Positions 43,442 through 52,377 of a DNA stretch of 64,000 bases are shown piece after piece. The notes under the pieces are model-generated. The model saw only the letters and a list, made by a program, of their open reading frames with translations, did not search any database and was not told where the DNA came from. Made by a program: the position numbers and the translations under genes. This DNA comes from Ornatilinea sp. Its GTDB lineage: Bacteria; Chloroflexota; Anaerolineae; Anaerolineales; Anaerolineaceae. Positions within the stretch are counted from its first letter, which is position 1. Each line of letters begins with the position of its first letter. Where the stretch lies: assembly GCA_018433975.1 (NCBI GenBank), contig JAHDQE010000043.1, forward strand, positions 62,001 through 126,000, written 5' to 3'.

Positions 43442-44368
43442 TTAATCCGAAACACAGCGAGCGGTAGGGAGAGGTGCAGGGGTGGGGAAGAACATGCCGT
43501 CCTGAAGCCGCCAGCACCCTGAACCCCACTACAAGGCACGCGCTCAAATTACCGGGAGACGAGAACTTTTTCGGCATGCATCTGGCTCAAGTCAGCGGCG
43601 GCGCGCAGCGGCACAGGTGGGTCACGCATGTCATTCTGACGCGCGCAGCGCGGAAGAATCTCTGGGCCCCTTACCAGTTTGTACCCGCCTGGAGCACTGC
43701 TGCTCCCCGGGCCTGCCAGAGATGCTTTTCCCGGCCGGGTTCAGATCAATCCGGTGGTTTTCCTAAAAAACTTTGCGATCTCACCCGTACTTGCGGCAGG
43801 CGCAAGTGTTGCGCCTGCGCGTGAGGTAAAAATGTTTATATCCTTTGGGGCAAATCCATCTCTAACTGATAAAAACGCAAACCGAGACTTCCTTGCGCCC
43901 CCCGGCAGAGCATACGCCAATTCTCTAACCTTAAAAAATCTCTTCGTCCCTTGACAAACCCCTTCAAAATCGCTATTCTATTATAGAACATAAATTCTAT
44001 CAAAAAAGAGCAAAAGTCACCCACGCATTCAGTGTAGGGCGCCACTCCCCATTTCTTCTGCCGGTGGAACCGGCCGGGAAGTCAGCACCCCACCGTGCAG
44101 GCGCCTTACCGTACCGCAAACATCACTTAAATGAGGAAGGATCTGTCAACCAGATTCTTGCTTCAAAGGAGCTTAATGAGTCAATTCTTCTTCTTAATCA
44201 TCCTGAAGGCATTCCGCAAAGTTTTTCGGAACCGCAAAACTTTGCGGACCCGCCCAACGGTGCAGATCCGATGAAGAACCTTCACAAAGATGCGCTCAAC
44301 GCCCTCCCTGAAGGGAAGTTAGAAGACCGCACGCGGCGCCGTCCCTGCGCCCATTTTCCGGAGCAGCG
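43442..44368. other. Long intergenic region with dispersed repeat and a promoter
   Basis: Contains a copy of the dispersed repeat (43628-43826, GTCATTCTGACG...GGAAGAATCTCTG...ACTTGC...GCAAGTG). Downstream is a strong promoter (43951). A frame from GTG 44064 to 44372 overlaps the next gene by four bases but has no ribosome site and low-complexity composition, so I do not call it. Confidence 0.5.
43951..43988 (+). promoter_or_regulatory. Sigma70-like promoter with palindromic operator candidate
   Basis: TTGACA, spacer of exactly 17, TATTCT. The palindrome TTCTAT-T-ATAGAA (43976-43988) overlaps the -10 box, an ideal position for a repressor. It reads towards the LuxR-type gene at 44369 with a leader of about 380 nt. 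Confidence 0.65.
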
Positions 44369-44812
44369 ATGACCCGCGTCCTGTTCTTGCCCGATGACCA
44401 GACCTTTGTCTTGCTCCGCTCGGAGCTGGCACCTCAAGCACTCGTAACCGCGGTTCAGGAAGGAACCTGGTTCCCGCCAGAGCCTTACCGCGCCCGTCCC
44501 GGCCTGCAGGCCCTTTCCCAGGGACGCCTGGTGATCGTCTCCACCAGCATGGCCCGTTCGGAGCCGCCCGACCGGGAGCACGAACCCCCTGTCCGGCTCA
44601 GCCCGCGGCAGAACGAGGTGCTCCAGCTCCTCGCCGAAGGGCTGACCACCAAAGAGATCGCCGTCCATCTCGGCCTGCGTCCGCGTACCGTCAACATGCA
44701 CATCACCGCCATCAAACGCCTGCTCGACACACAGACCCGCGCCCAGCTCATCGGCCGGGCTGCCGCGCTGGGCCTGTGCCGTCTCCGGCAGCACACTGCC
44801 TCCCGTCCCTGA
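44369..44812 (+). CDS. LuxR-type HTH regulator
   Basis: 147 residues. C-terminal LuxR HTH: RLSPRQNEVLQLLAEGLTTKEIAVHLGLRPRTVNMHITAIKRLL (about 77-120). The N-terminal 70 residues do not match a receiver domain, so it is not a typical response regulator. GGAG lies 5 nt before the ATG. A strong promoter about 400 nt upstream and a long leader suggest control at more than one level. Confidence 0.8.
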   Translation: MTRVLFLPDDQTFVLLRSELAPQALVTAVQEGTWFPPEPYRARPGLQALSQGRLVIVSTSMARSEPPDREHEPPVRLSPRQNEVLQLLAEGLTTKEIAVHLGLRPRTVNMHITAIKRLLDTQTRAQLIGRAAALGLCRLRQHTASRP

Positions 44813-44909
44813 GTTCCAACCGTCAGGGAATTGTTTCGAATTGTTTCACAAAAAAACAATTCAATTCTGCTCACAAAAATTGGATCTAATCCGAAGGAAA
44901 ATACGCATC

Positions 44910-45200
44910 ATGAACATCGATTTTCACGCCGGCGGCATTCATTTCAGCGAATCCGAACTAAAAGTATATTTCTGCGCCATCCTCGAAACAACCGGTGACA
45001 GCCGCAAAGTCTCTATCCGGCACTTCCTGGCCCATGATGACGCGGAGGCCGAAAGCATCCTCGAAAAACAGAGCGTGGAAGATCTCGAAACCGGCTTCTC
45101 TAAAAAATTTTCCAATCCCGAAGCGCTGAAACCCGTGCTCAATCAATTGAACATGGAGGTGATCGACGAAGGCAGCTTGAGCGAGTTGGAAAGGGATTAA
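44910..45200 (+). CDS. Small unknown protein
   Basis: 96 residues, MNIDFHAGGIHFSESELKVYF... acidic, no family recognised. AGGAAA precedes ATG 44910. It lies 97 nt after the LuxR-type gene and is closed by a hairpin shared with the converging gene. Confidence 0.6.
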   Translation: MNIDFHAGGIHFSESELKVYFCAILETTGDSRKVSIRHFLAHDDAEAESILEKQSVEDLETGFSKKFSNPEALKPVLNQLNMEVIDEGSLSELERD

Positions 45201-45241
45201 GCTCAGCCCGGCTTGCCGCCGGAATCATCTCGGTTAAAGCG

Positions 45242-45268
45242 TGGAAGCGCCCCGACGGGACGCTTCCA
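45242..45268. terminator. Bidirectional terminator hairpin
   Basis: TGGAAGCG/CGCTTCCA with an 11-nt loop between two convergent genes; followed on the plus strand by an A-rich and not T-rich sequence. Confidence 0.5.
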
Positions 45269-45291
45269 TCCAAAAAATTGTGAATCCAATC

Positions 45292-46053
45292 TTACTTCTT
45301 TGCCAGCGTATGTTCGGCGTAATATTCCATCGCCGGTTTCATGAAGTCCGCCAATCCGGGCCCGAATTTCTCATAATGCGCCCGGAAGCGGGGGTCCTCC
45401 ACGTACATCTGGCCCAGCCCGCGGTAAATCTCCGGCGTGACGTCGAAGAACATCGCAATCATTGCACAGTGTCGGGCGATCAGCTTCTGCACCTCCGGGT
45501 CGCCGGGGTCCTTGTCCATGCAGGCCGCCAGCAGCCGTGGCACTTCTTCCCCTTCTTTTTTCTGCATCTGCCACTGCTCTCTGGTCATCTTGCGCGCCCG
45601 TTCTTCGGACTGCCGCACTGCCTCTTCGCCGTACCGCTCCCGCGCCTCGCGGGGATAAGCCTCGCGCTCTTCTTTGGAAAAGCCTTCATACAATTCATCA
45701 TCCGTTAATGTCATAGTTTCCTCCGTTAATTTCAGGATGGTTTTATCAATGGTGCTCATGAGACGTTCCAGCCGCTCCGCCCGCCGTTCCAGCTCCCGCC
45801 GGTGTGCTGCCAGCGCCTCCACCGGATCGAACCCGGGTTCGTCCAGGGCACGCTGGATCTCACGCAGTGGGAAGTCAAGCTCCTTATAAAACAGGATTTG
45901 CTGGAGCCGCAGCAGGTCTGCTTCCGCGTACTGCCGGTAGCCCCTGTCCGTCCGCGAGGACGGCTTCAGCAGCTCGATCTGGTCGTAGTGGTGCAGCGTC
46001 CGGACGCTGACCCCCGCCATTTCTGCCAGTTGGTGTACCGTGTAAATTTTCAT
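45292..46053 (-). CDS. MerR-family regulator, TipA-like
   Basis: 253 residues. N-terminal MerR HTH (IYTVHQLAEMAGVSVRTLHHYDQIELLKPSSRTD, about 2-36), a coiled-coil dimer helix to about 110, and a C-terminal TipAS-like domain (EGFSKEEREAYPREARERYGEEAV...) that in TipA binds thiopeptide antibiotics. Activates transcription by twisting promoters with 19-bp spacers. Exactly such a promoter, with a 13-bp palindrome in the spacer, lies just upstream, so it is autoregulated. A truncated second copy is at 49107. Confidence 0.86.
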   Translation of the reverse strand: MKIYTVHQLAEMAGVSVRTLHHYDQIELLKPSSRTDRGYRQYAEADLLRLQQILFYKELDFPLREIQRALDEPGFDPVEALAAHRRELERRAERLERLMSTIDKTILKLTEETMTLTDDELYEGFSKEEREAYPREARERYGEEAVRQSEERARKMTREQWQMQKKEGEEVPRLLAACMDKDPGDPEVQKLIARHCAMIAMFFDVTPEIYRGLGQMYVEDPRFRAHYEKFGPGLADFMKPAMEYYAEHTLAKK

Positions 46054-46073
46054 GTCTTGTCTCATTATCACCA

Positions 46074-46104
46074 TTTATACACTATGACGTAACGTCAGAG
46101 TCAA
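46074..46104 (-). promoter_or_regulatory. MerR-type promoter with 19-bp spacer and palindrome
   Basis: On the minus strand: TTGACT, 19-bp spacer, TATAAA. The spacer contains TGACGTTACGTCA, a 13-bp palindrome. A 19-bp spacing with a centred dyad is the hallmark of MerR-regulated promoters. It is repeated at 49202-49232. Confidence 0.85.
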
Positions 46105-46194
46105 GGGTAAAATTAAAATCGATTCCAGTTTGCTTTGCTGGAAAAGGGTGCTAGAATATTTTTAACATCACAAAATCATAGAAAGGGGGGAAAG

Positions 46195-48975
46195 ATGCCC
46201 AAACCGCACCTGTCCCAAAGAATATTTAACATAATTCTTGTCGTTTGCTTTGCTGTCACCAGCCTGGCCCTGCGTCCTATACCGCACGCCCAGGAGATCA
46301 CCCCACCGCCAGAAAACACACCGGAGACCTCCGATTCCTCGCAGCTACCGGTGCTTGTCCCGGAGTGTGAGGGCGAGGAGTGCACCTTCCATCAGGAGAT
46401 GTGGCCCGCCGACCAGTTGGAAGTCATCCCGGAAGCCGACGAACCCGTCAGCGCGTTGGCCGCAGCGCGGATCACGGATTTAAATGCCAGACCACTGTCT
46501 GATGGAAGATGGAAGCTTTGCTTCACCGCCCCCAGCGGCACCGACGCGGGCGCAGTGCTTGAAATCCGGAGCCGGGACAATGACCCGCTCACCCTGGCCA
46601 ACTGGAACGACCGCGACTGGAGTGATGGGTATGGCACCGCCTATTGGTCTGGATTGGGTCACCCCGGGACGCCCGGTGTATATCATTGTCTTTATATAAA
46701 GACCGAATATCCTGGATGGGATTGGGATGAATACGGTCGGCGTAAATATTTCGGTGCTCGGGTCATCAACGGCGACGGCAGCGTTTCCACCATCTCCAAC
46801 ATTCCTTCCCTTCAGGATTCCGGTTTCCGTCCATATCCAGACGGTTATAATTTTGATAATTATGGCGGTCATTATGGAGATATGCACTATTGGAGTGAGT
46901 ATTTATTTCCCGACTACGATAAAGCTGCTATGCGACGTATGTATGGAGATAACAATGTATGCGAATCCTTTAACTGGCTCGGAAATTGCGTACTGAAACC
47001 TTCTGCGAAAACCTGGAGGGATGTCGTAAACAAAGCTATGAACGATGGCCACTGCGAAGGAATGAGCGTCACCAGCTTGCGCTTTTTTACAGGGAGTGAC
47101 TCTCTATCAAACTTCTCAAACAATACCAACCCAAAGACATTTGACTTGGAACTAAACAGAAATTTGAGACACCACATTGCCTATTACTATGTAAAACAAA
47201 TGACCAACCCGGTAAAAAACTACAAAATGGACTCTAAACAGAACACACCTTCAGCAAACCTACAAAAAATCCAGGAGCATCTCTTCGGCGATATTAGCAA
47301 TCCCATTAATTTGGGTGTATGTAAATTTGACGGTGAAATTATTACAGGCTGTCATGCGATAACCCCCTACGCAGTTCAGGAAAATGGTTCCGGGATCTAT
47401 TTGGTCTGGGTCTATGACAATAATTACCCTGAAGACAGCAATCGGCAGGTAATCATCGACACAAATGATGAGACCTGGCAATATACTATGGGGAGTGGTT
47501 TAGGCACCTATTATGGAAACGCCAATACCCAAACTCTTATTCCTGTCCCTATTTCGGTTTTTGCTCAACAATCGGAATATCCTTCCTCAGGTCTAATTGA
47601 TGAATATCTAACCAGCGTAGCAGAGAATAAAAAACCACTGTTTACGAATTCTCTTGGACAGCGAATTGGTTATGTGGATGACGAATTTATCAATGAAATC
47701 CCGGGAGCCAGCCGGAGTTTCATCGCAGCTGGCGACGGGAGCGCGCTTTATTCTCTCCCCGCCGATGACACCTACACCATCACCCTCAATGGGCAGGACC
47801 TGAGCGAAGCCGAAGCTGCTTCCCTGTCCCAGTTCGGGCCCGGTTTCGCGGTCTCCCTCGACGACCTGAACCTCTCCCCCGGCGGGCAGAGCAACCTGAC
47901 CATCTCCCCCGACGGCGCTCAGGTCTCCCTGCAGTCCGGCGAAGACCAACCCGAGGCCTCCCTCGCGCTGGCACGCGATGGCGAACAGACCAGCACCGAA
48001 TTCCAGATCGCTGAGGCAGAAGTCAGCGCGGGGGAAACCCTCTCCCTGACCGCTGATGACGTCACTGGCGCAATGATTTTCCAGAATGGCGAGACCGCCT
48101 CGACTGCCTACCAGGCTTCCATCAGCCGCTCCAGCGAAAGCGGACGGGAACTTTTCCTGGCCAAAGACCTCTCCGCAGCTCCCGGGGAAACCTACGCTTT
48201 CGATACCGCCTCATGGTTCGGCCCGGATGGGATGACTATGCTGGTCGATGAAAATGGCGACGGTAGCTTTGACAGCTCAATGTATCTTGACAACCAGGCC
48301 GCTTACCTGTTTGTCCCTCTAATCTCGGAGAGCGGCGAAGCCCCACCGCCGGAGGAATCGCAGCCCGCCAGTGAAGAAGTTCAGTCCGCGGCTGTCGAAC
48401 CCGAACCAACCACCCTGCCGACCCAGGCCCCGCCAGAGCCTTCCCCCATACCCATCCAAACACAGCCGCCCACCGTGCAGCCTACCAGCAAACCCACCAA
48501 AGAACCAACCACCCTGCCCACCATAGCCTCCCTTGTGCTGACCGTGGCAGACAGCAGCGGCAGCGGTGCCCAGGCCGTGATCACCCTGGCCAACCCGCAG
48601 GCCGCCGGTGATCTCACCATGGATCTGGATGACGGTGTGCTGACCCTGCGCAGCGCTGCCATCGATGAAGCCCAGATTGATGTCGCCCTCCAGACGGAGG
48701 ACGGCGCGCCGCCCAAAGTCTACAACGGGCTGCGGGTCAAAGCCAAAGGTGTGTATATTCTTTCATCAGATCAAAACCAACAGGTTCTGTCCCTGAAAGC
48801 GGACCTGGACGGCGACGGGCTGTTCGAGGTGCAGGAGCACCCAATTGACCAGGCCAATCCTAATAGCTTGAGGCAAAAGGTAATGATGATGTTGGCGGTT
48901 TTTGGTATCCTATTTGGATTATCCATGATTGTGGCCGGCATTCTCCTCTTGATGCGCGTCCGGCGCGAAAGTTAA
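46195..48975 (+). CDS. Secreted surface protein with papain-like cysteine-peptidase domain
   Basis: 926 residues. Signal peptide (about 10-32); an N-terminal domain to about 200; then a domain with candidate triad DGHCEGMSVTS (Cys near 287), TGCHAITPY (His near 387) and VYDNNYP (Asp/Asn near 406), the order of papain-like/C39-like peptidases. Next come beta-sandwich-like repeats, a Pro/Thr-rich stalk (TLPTQAPPEPSPIPIQTQPP...) near 750 and a C-terminal membrane segment (about 898-920) followed by RVRRES. So it is exported, cell-wall or surface anchored. It diverges from the MerR gene, implying control by it. Proteolysis is inferred from motifs. Confidence 0.75.
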   Translation: MPKPHLSQRIFNIILVVCFAVTSLALRPIPHAQEITPPPENTPETSDSSQLPVLVPECEGEECTFHQEMWPADQLEVIPEADEPVSALAAARITDLNARPLSDGRWKLCFTAPSGTDAGAVLEIRSRDNDPLTLANWNDRDWSDGYGTAYWSGLGHPGTPGVYHCLYIKTEYPGWDWDEYGRRKYFGARVINGDGSVSTISNIPSLQDSGFRPYPDGYNFDNYGGHYGDMHYWSEYLFPDYDKAAMRRMYGDNNVCESFNWLGNCVLKPSAKTWRDVVNKAMNDGHCEGMSVTSLRFFTGSDSLSNFSNNTNPKTFDLELNRNLRHHIAYYYVKQMTNPVKNYKMDSKQNTPSANLQKIQEHLFGDISNPINLGVCKFDGEIITGCHAITPYAVQENGSGIYLVWVYDNNYPEDSNRQVIIDTNDETWQYTMGSGLGTYYGNANTQTLIPVPISVFAQQSEYPSSGLIDEYLTSVAENKKPLFTNSLGQRIGYVDDEFINEIPGASRSFIAAGDGSALYSLPADDTYTITLNGQDLSEAEAASLSQFGPGFAVSLDDLNLSPGGQSNLTISPDGAQVSLQSGEDQPEASLALARDGEQTSTEFQIAEAEVSAGETLSLTADDVTGAMIFQNGETASTAYQASISRSSESGRELFLAKDLSAAPGETYAFDTASWFGPDGMTMLVDENGDGSFDSSMYLDNQAAYLFVPLISESGEAPPPEESQPASEEVQSAAVEPEPTTLPTQAPPEPSPIPIQTQPPTVQPTSKPTKEPTTLPTIASLVLTVADSSGSGAQAVITLANPQAAGDLTMDLDDGVLTLRSAAIDEAQIDVALQTEDGAPPKVYNGLRVKAKGVYILSSDQNQQVLSLKADLDGDGLFEVQEHPIDQANPNSLRQKVMMMLAVFGILFGLSMIVAGILLLMRVRRES

Positions 48976-48981
48976 ACCAAA

Positions 48982-49014
48982 AAACACCGCCCGGAGGAAT
49001 ACCGGGCGGTGTTT
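48982..49014 (+). terminator. Terminator after the secreted protein gene
   Basis: 13-bp stem AAACACCGCCCGG/CCGGGCGGTGTTT, loop of 7, followed by GATATT, within 10 nt of the stop. Confidence 0.75.
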
Positions 49015-49106
49015 GATATTATTCCCGGTTAGGGCTGACCTACGTGCTTCCGGAAATCGATTACTGACAAAAAAGGAATCAACACCCGGCATGTGGCACG
49101 TGCCAC

Positions 49107-49181
49107 CTGGTCGTAGTGGTGCAGCGTCCGGACGCTGACCCCGGCCATTTCTGCCAGTTGGTGGACGGTATAAGCTTTCAT
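49107..49181 (-). pseudogene. Truncated MerR copy (first 25 codons)
   Basis: Reads MKAYTVHQLAEMAGVSVRTL then HHYDQ, matching the first 25 residues of the regulator at 45292, and then departs into unrelated sequence (VARATCRV). AAGGAG precedes its ATG. The complete promoter/operator is preserved upstream. Confidence 0.85.
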
Positions 49182-49201
49182 GTCTCATCTCCTTGCCCCT
49201 A

Positions 49202-49232
49202 TTTATACACTATAACGTAACGTCAGAGTCAA
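49202..49232 (-). promoter_or_regulatory. Second copy of the MerR-type promoter
   Basis: TTGACT, 19-bp spacer containing TGACGTTACGTTA, TATAAA on the minus strand; one half of the dyad has changed by one base from the copy at 46074. Confidence 0.8.
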
Positions 49233-49332
49233 GAGTAAAAAGGAGATTTCCGGAAGGAATTTACTGCATTGCAGGATCTGCTAATCGTGCTACAATACCT
49301 GGTACGTACAACACTTTTCCGGAAAAGAAAAA

Positions 49333-49551
49333 ATGTCTCACAAATCTCTATTTCCCCAAAAAGTCCTCTTATCGGTCATCACCGGGCTCGCCCTCGCCAG
49401 CCTGTCCATGAACCCCATACCGCTCTCCCAGGATACTCCCCCTCTGGCGGTAAGTAATTCTGTGATCATCCTGGCAGTCGCCGGAATTCTTGCCGGTCTG
49501 GCCTTGATCGTGATGGGCATCCTGCTCCTGATCCGCATCCGCCGCGAGTGA
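49333..49551 (+). CDS. Miniature secreted/membrane protein, reduced paralogue of the 46195 product
   Basis: 72 residues: a signal-like segment (LLSVITGLALASLSMNPIPLSQ), a 12-residue linker and a C-terminal membrane helix (IILAVAGILAGLALIVMGILLLIRIRRE). These match both ends of the 926-residue protein (NPIPLSQ like RPIPHAQ; the C-terminus is nearly identical), with everything between removed. It has the same divergent position beside a MerR-type operator. Either a degenerate remnant or a real small membrane peptide. Confidence 0.65.
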   Translation: MSHKSLFPQKVLLSVITGLALASLSMNPIPLSQDTPPLAVSNSVIILAVAGILAGLALIVMGILLLIRIRRE

Positions 49552-49591
49552 CCATGGATTCTCCCGGCTGTCCCTGACCTTTCATCAACCC

Positions 49592-49625
49592 GTCCTCCGA
49601 AATCAAGGTATTCCGGAGGACTTTT
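49592..49625 (+). terminator. Terminator after the miniature protein gene
   Basis: GTCCTCCG/CGGAGGAC with a 14-nt loop, followed by TTTT. Confidence 0.7.
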
Positions 49626-49757
49626 GGTTAACCTGATACCGTGTGCTCGGAAATCCATTGATTTTGCTAAAATGAGTATACAAACTGATTGCAGTCGGGC
49701 TGTATACTGCCATCGGAAGCGGCTTTCGTCGCCACAGGTTATATTGGGAGATTTACC

Positions 49758-50438
49758 ATGACCAACCACACCCAACAAATTACTGTCCTTCTCGCGGATG
49801 ATCACCAGGTCGTCCGCGCCGGGATCCGTCAGTTTCTCGAGCAGGACCCGGAGATTGAAGTGATCGCTGAAGCGGATGATGGGGAGATGGCCAAAACCCT
49901 CATCCAGCAGCTCCATCCGCAAGTGGTGGTCCTCGATATCCAGATGCCAAAAACCAATGGGATCGAAGTCACCCAATGGGTGCGGAAAAACCACCGCGAA
50001 ACCGGCATTCTGGTCCTCACCGCATACGATGACGATCCTTATGTGATGGCCGTGCTGCAGGCTGGGGCAAACGGGTATGTCCTGAAGACCGCTGCCCCGG
50101 AGGAAATCATTCGGGCCATCCACTCGGTTTATGAGGGTAAGTCCGTCCTCGACCCGGAAATCACGCATAAGGTGATGTCCCATCTGTTCACTTCGCAAAC
50201 CATGCGTACCATTGAGAAGCTCACCCTTCGCGAGATGGACGTCCTCAAACTGACTGCCAGAGGTTACACCAACAAGGGCATCGGAGCGCAGCTCCACATC
50301 AGCGACCGCACCGTCCAGGGGCATCTGGCGCATATTTTTGAGAAATTACAGGCCTCCAGCCGTACCGAAGCAGTCATGCGCGCCGTCTCATTGGGGCTTC
50401 TGCCAAAGGACCTGGGGGAGTTTGAAAGCGATGCCTGA
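49758..50438 (+). CDS. NarL-family response regulator
   Basis: 226 residues. Receiver domain (LLADDHQVVRAG, phosphoacceptor Asp in VVLDIQMPKTNG, Lys in GYVLKTA) and a C-terminal LuxR HTH (TLREMDVLKLTARGYTNKGIGAQLHISDRTVQGHLAHIF). ATG at 49758. The next gene, its kinase, begins 8 nt before this stop. DNA target unknown. Confidence 0.9.
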   Translation: MTNHTQQITVLLADDHQVVRAGIRQFLEQDPEIEVIAEADDGEMAKTLIQQLHPQVVVLDIQMPKTNGIEVTQWVRKNHRETGILVLTAYDDDPYVMAVLQAGANGYVLKTAAPEEIIRAIHSVYEGKSVLDPEITHKVMSHLFTSQTMRTIEKLTLREMDVLKLTARGYTNKGIGAQLHISDRTVQGHLAHIFEKLQASSRTEAVMRAVSLGLLPKDLGEFESDA

Positions 50439-52140
50439 GTCAGCCCGGCGCGGCTTCCCCCGGAGGATATTCGCCGGTAAGCTGACTGGACGCAACCTGA
50501 CCGGCCAGCTGTTCCTGTATATCATCCTCCCCACGACACTGCTCCTGCTGGCTGTTGCCATCCTGAGCACCTCGCTGCACCAGCAGGCCATGCACAAGAT
50601 GGTCGGGCAGCGTGACGAATGGATGACCTCTGCCCTCGCCTCCACAATTGCCAGCCGAATCGAACAGGGTTCGCTGCAGGTCTCTGTGCTGGCGGACCAA
50701 TACGCTCTTTCGGGCAGTTTACCTTCCCTCGATGCCGCCAACGTTCTGGATGGCGGTATCGCCATCGTAGAGCAAGGCCAGCTCACGACGGTGGGCGGCG
50801 AATCAACCATCTGGCAGCAAGCAGCTGTTCAGGATTACCTTGCAGAGGTCGGCGCTGTGCCTTCTGGAGAAACGCCTGCGCCGCGCATTGTCGAAATTGG
50901 GTCGGGTGAAGGTTTTGTATTCTTTGCTGCGCCGGTGAACGACACCCCGGTTTACCTGGTGGGCGCGCTGGATGCCAGCCTCGTTCTTCAGGATACCGGC
51001 AGGGTCGGCATGTTGATTGCCAGCCAGACCGGTGAAGTACTCCTGAGCCGGGGCATGGACGAAGTTGTGGAGAAAAATCTCTGGCAGCCCGGTGTTGAAA
51101 GTGCCGGTTCCGTATCGAGCGGCGTCCATTATGCCGGCGACCGCTCCGGCGAGTTTGTGATTGCCTACAGCACCATTCCCCATACGGATTGGGTGCTGGT
51201 GACCGCAGAAAAATGGGAAGATATTTCCAATCCCCTTCTGCGGACCACCCAGTTTGCCCCGCTTGTGCTGGCTCCCATGATAGTCATCGCGGTGATGGTG
51301 ATCGGGTTTGGCCTCCAGCAGATTATCAGGCCGCTGCAGAAACTGGAGAAAGAGACCGAGAATATCAGCACAGGGAATTACCATGCCATCGAGGACCCGG
51401 TTGGCGGGATCTCCGAGATCCAGCATCTCCAGGATACACTGGTCAGCCTGACCCAAAAAATTCAGGAATACCAGAGCAGCCTGCACACCTATATCGGCAA
51501 GATCACTACCGGACAGGAAGAAGAGCGCCGGCGGATCGCGCGTGAGTTGCATGACGTCACCCTGCAGTCGATCATCGCGCTCAACCAGCGCGTCCAGCTT
51601 CTGCAGCGCGCACCAGAATCCTGCCAGCAGCCGGAAAAGCTCAAAGAACTCCAGATAATGATCGAGAAGACGATCAAAGAACTGCGCAGGACCACCGCCG
51701 CGCTCCGCCCAACGTACCTGGAAGAGCTTGGGCTGTCCACCGCGCTGGATATGCTGGTGCGCGACACGCAAAAGACAACCTCCATTCATCTCTCTTTCAG
51801 CATGTTCGGGAAGGAGCGTCGGCTGCCGGATGAGGTTGAACTGGCCTATTACCGCATTGCCCAGGAGGGGCTGAGCAATATCCTGCGGCACGCCGCCGCC
51901 GGGACCGCCGGATTGAACCTCAAATTTGCCACCGATTGGGTCCGGCTCTCCATTCAGGATGATGGTGTAGGTTTCCGCCCCCCCGCCGACCCCGCCCAAT
52001 ATGCCAGAAATGGACACTTCGGGCTGATTGGCATGTACGAACGAGCAGAGTTGATTGGCGCCGGGCTTTCGGTCCAATCCAGCCCCCGGGGGGGAACCCA
52101 AATCAACCTTCAGTGGCAGCTGCATGTTTCGGATAATTGA
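50431..52140 (+). CDS. Sensor histidine kinase, NarX/DesK type
   Basis: 569 residues. Membrane segment near 29-50, extracytoplasmic sensor domain of about 240 residues (a double-Cache-like region), second membrane segment near 295-318, a HAMP-like linker, then HisKA_3 with phosphoacceptor His in RIARELHDVTLQSI and a C-terminal ATPase domain (DDGVGFRPP, GLIGMYERAELIG). Phosphorylates the overlapping response regulator. The ligand cannot be read. Confidence 0.88.
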   Translation: MPESARRGFPRRIFAGKLTGRNLTGQLFLYIILPTTLLLLAVAILSTSLHQQAMHKMVGQRDEWMTSALASTIASRIEQGSLQVSVLADQYALSGSLPSLDAANVLDGGIAIVEQGQLTTVGGESTIWQQAAVQDYLAEVGAVPSGETPAPRIVEIGSGEGFVFFAAPVNDTPVYLVGALDASLVLQDTGRVGMLIASQTGEVLLSRGMDEVVEKNLWQPGVESAGSVSSGVHYAGDRSGEFVIAYSTIPHTDWVLVTAEKWEDISNPLLRTTQFAPLVLAPMIVIAVMVIGFGLQQIIRPLQKLEKETENISTGNYHAIEDPVGGISEIQHLQDTLVSLTQKIQEYQSSLHTYIGKITTGQEEERRRIARELHDVTLQSIIALNQRVQLLQRAPESCQQPEKLKELQIMIEKTIKELRRTTAALRPTYLEELGLSTALDMLVRDTQKTTSIHLSFSMFGKERRLPDEVELAYYRIAQEGLSNILRHAAAGTAGLNLKFATDWVRLSIQDDGVGFRPPADPAQYARNGHFGLIGMYERAELIGAGLSVQSSPRGGTQINLQWQLHVSDN

Positions 52141-52377
52141 GTTGTTCCAACCCGCCCGTCCGGTATAGGCCATATGGCTCATTCGCAAACCCGCTGATCT
52201 ACGGTTACGCAATTTCCCCTGAAATGTAAAACTATTGGATAGATTGGGAACTGCAAAAAGCAATTCCCTGCTCTGGATGGGCTGACGCTGATTCGCGGCA
52301 ATCCGGAACAGTTAGCAGCCCCCCGGAGATTTTTGAATGGACTACCCGATCTTTATAGGATAGATAGGAGAAACTGG

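Noticed and set aside
44064..44372. 102-residue frame overlapping the LuxR-type gene by four bases
   Set aside because: GTG start without ribosome site, low-complexity composition with repeats of Phe-Ala-Asp-Pro, no resemblance to a protein family. The overlap may be chance; left as leader sequence.
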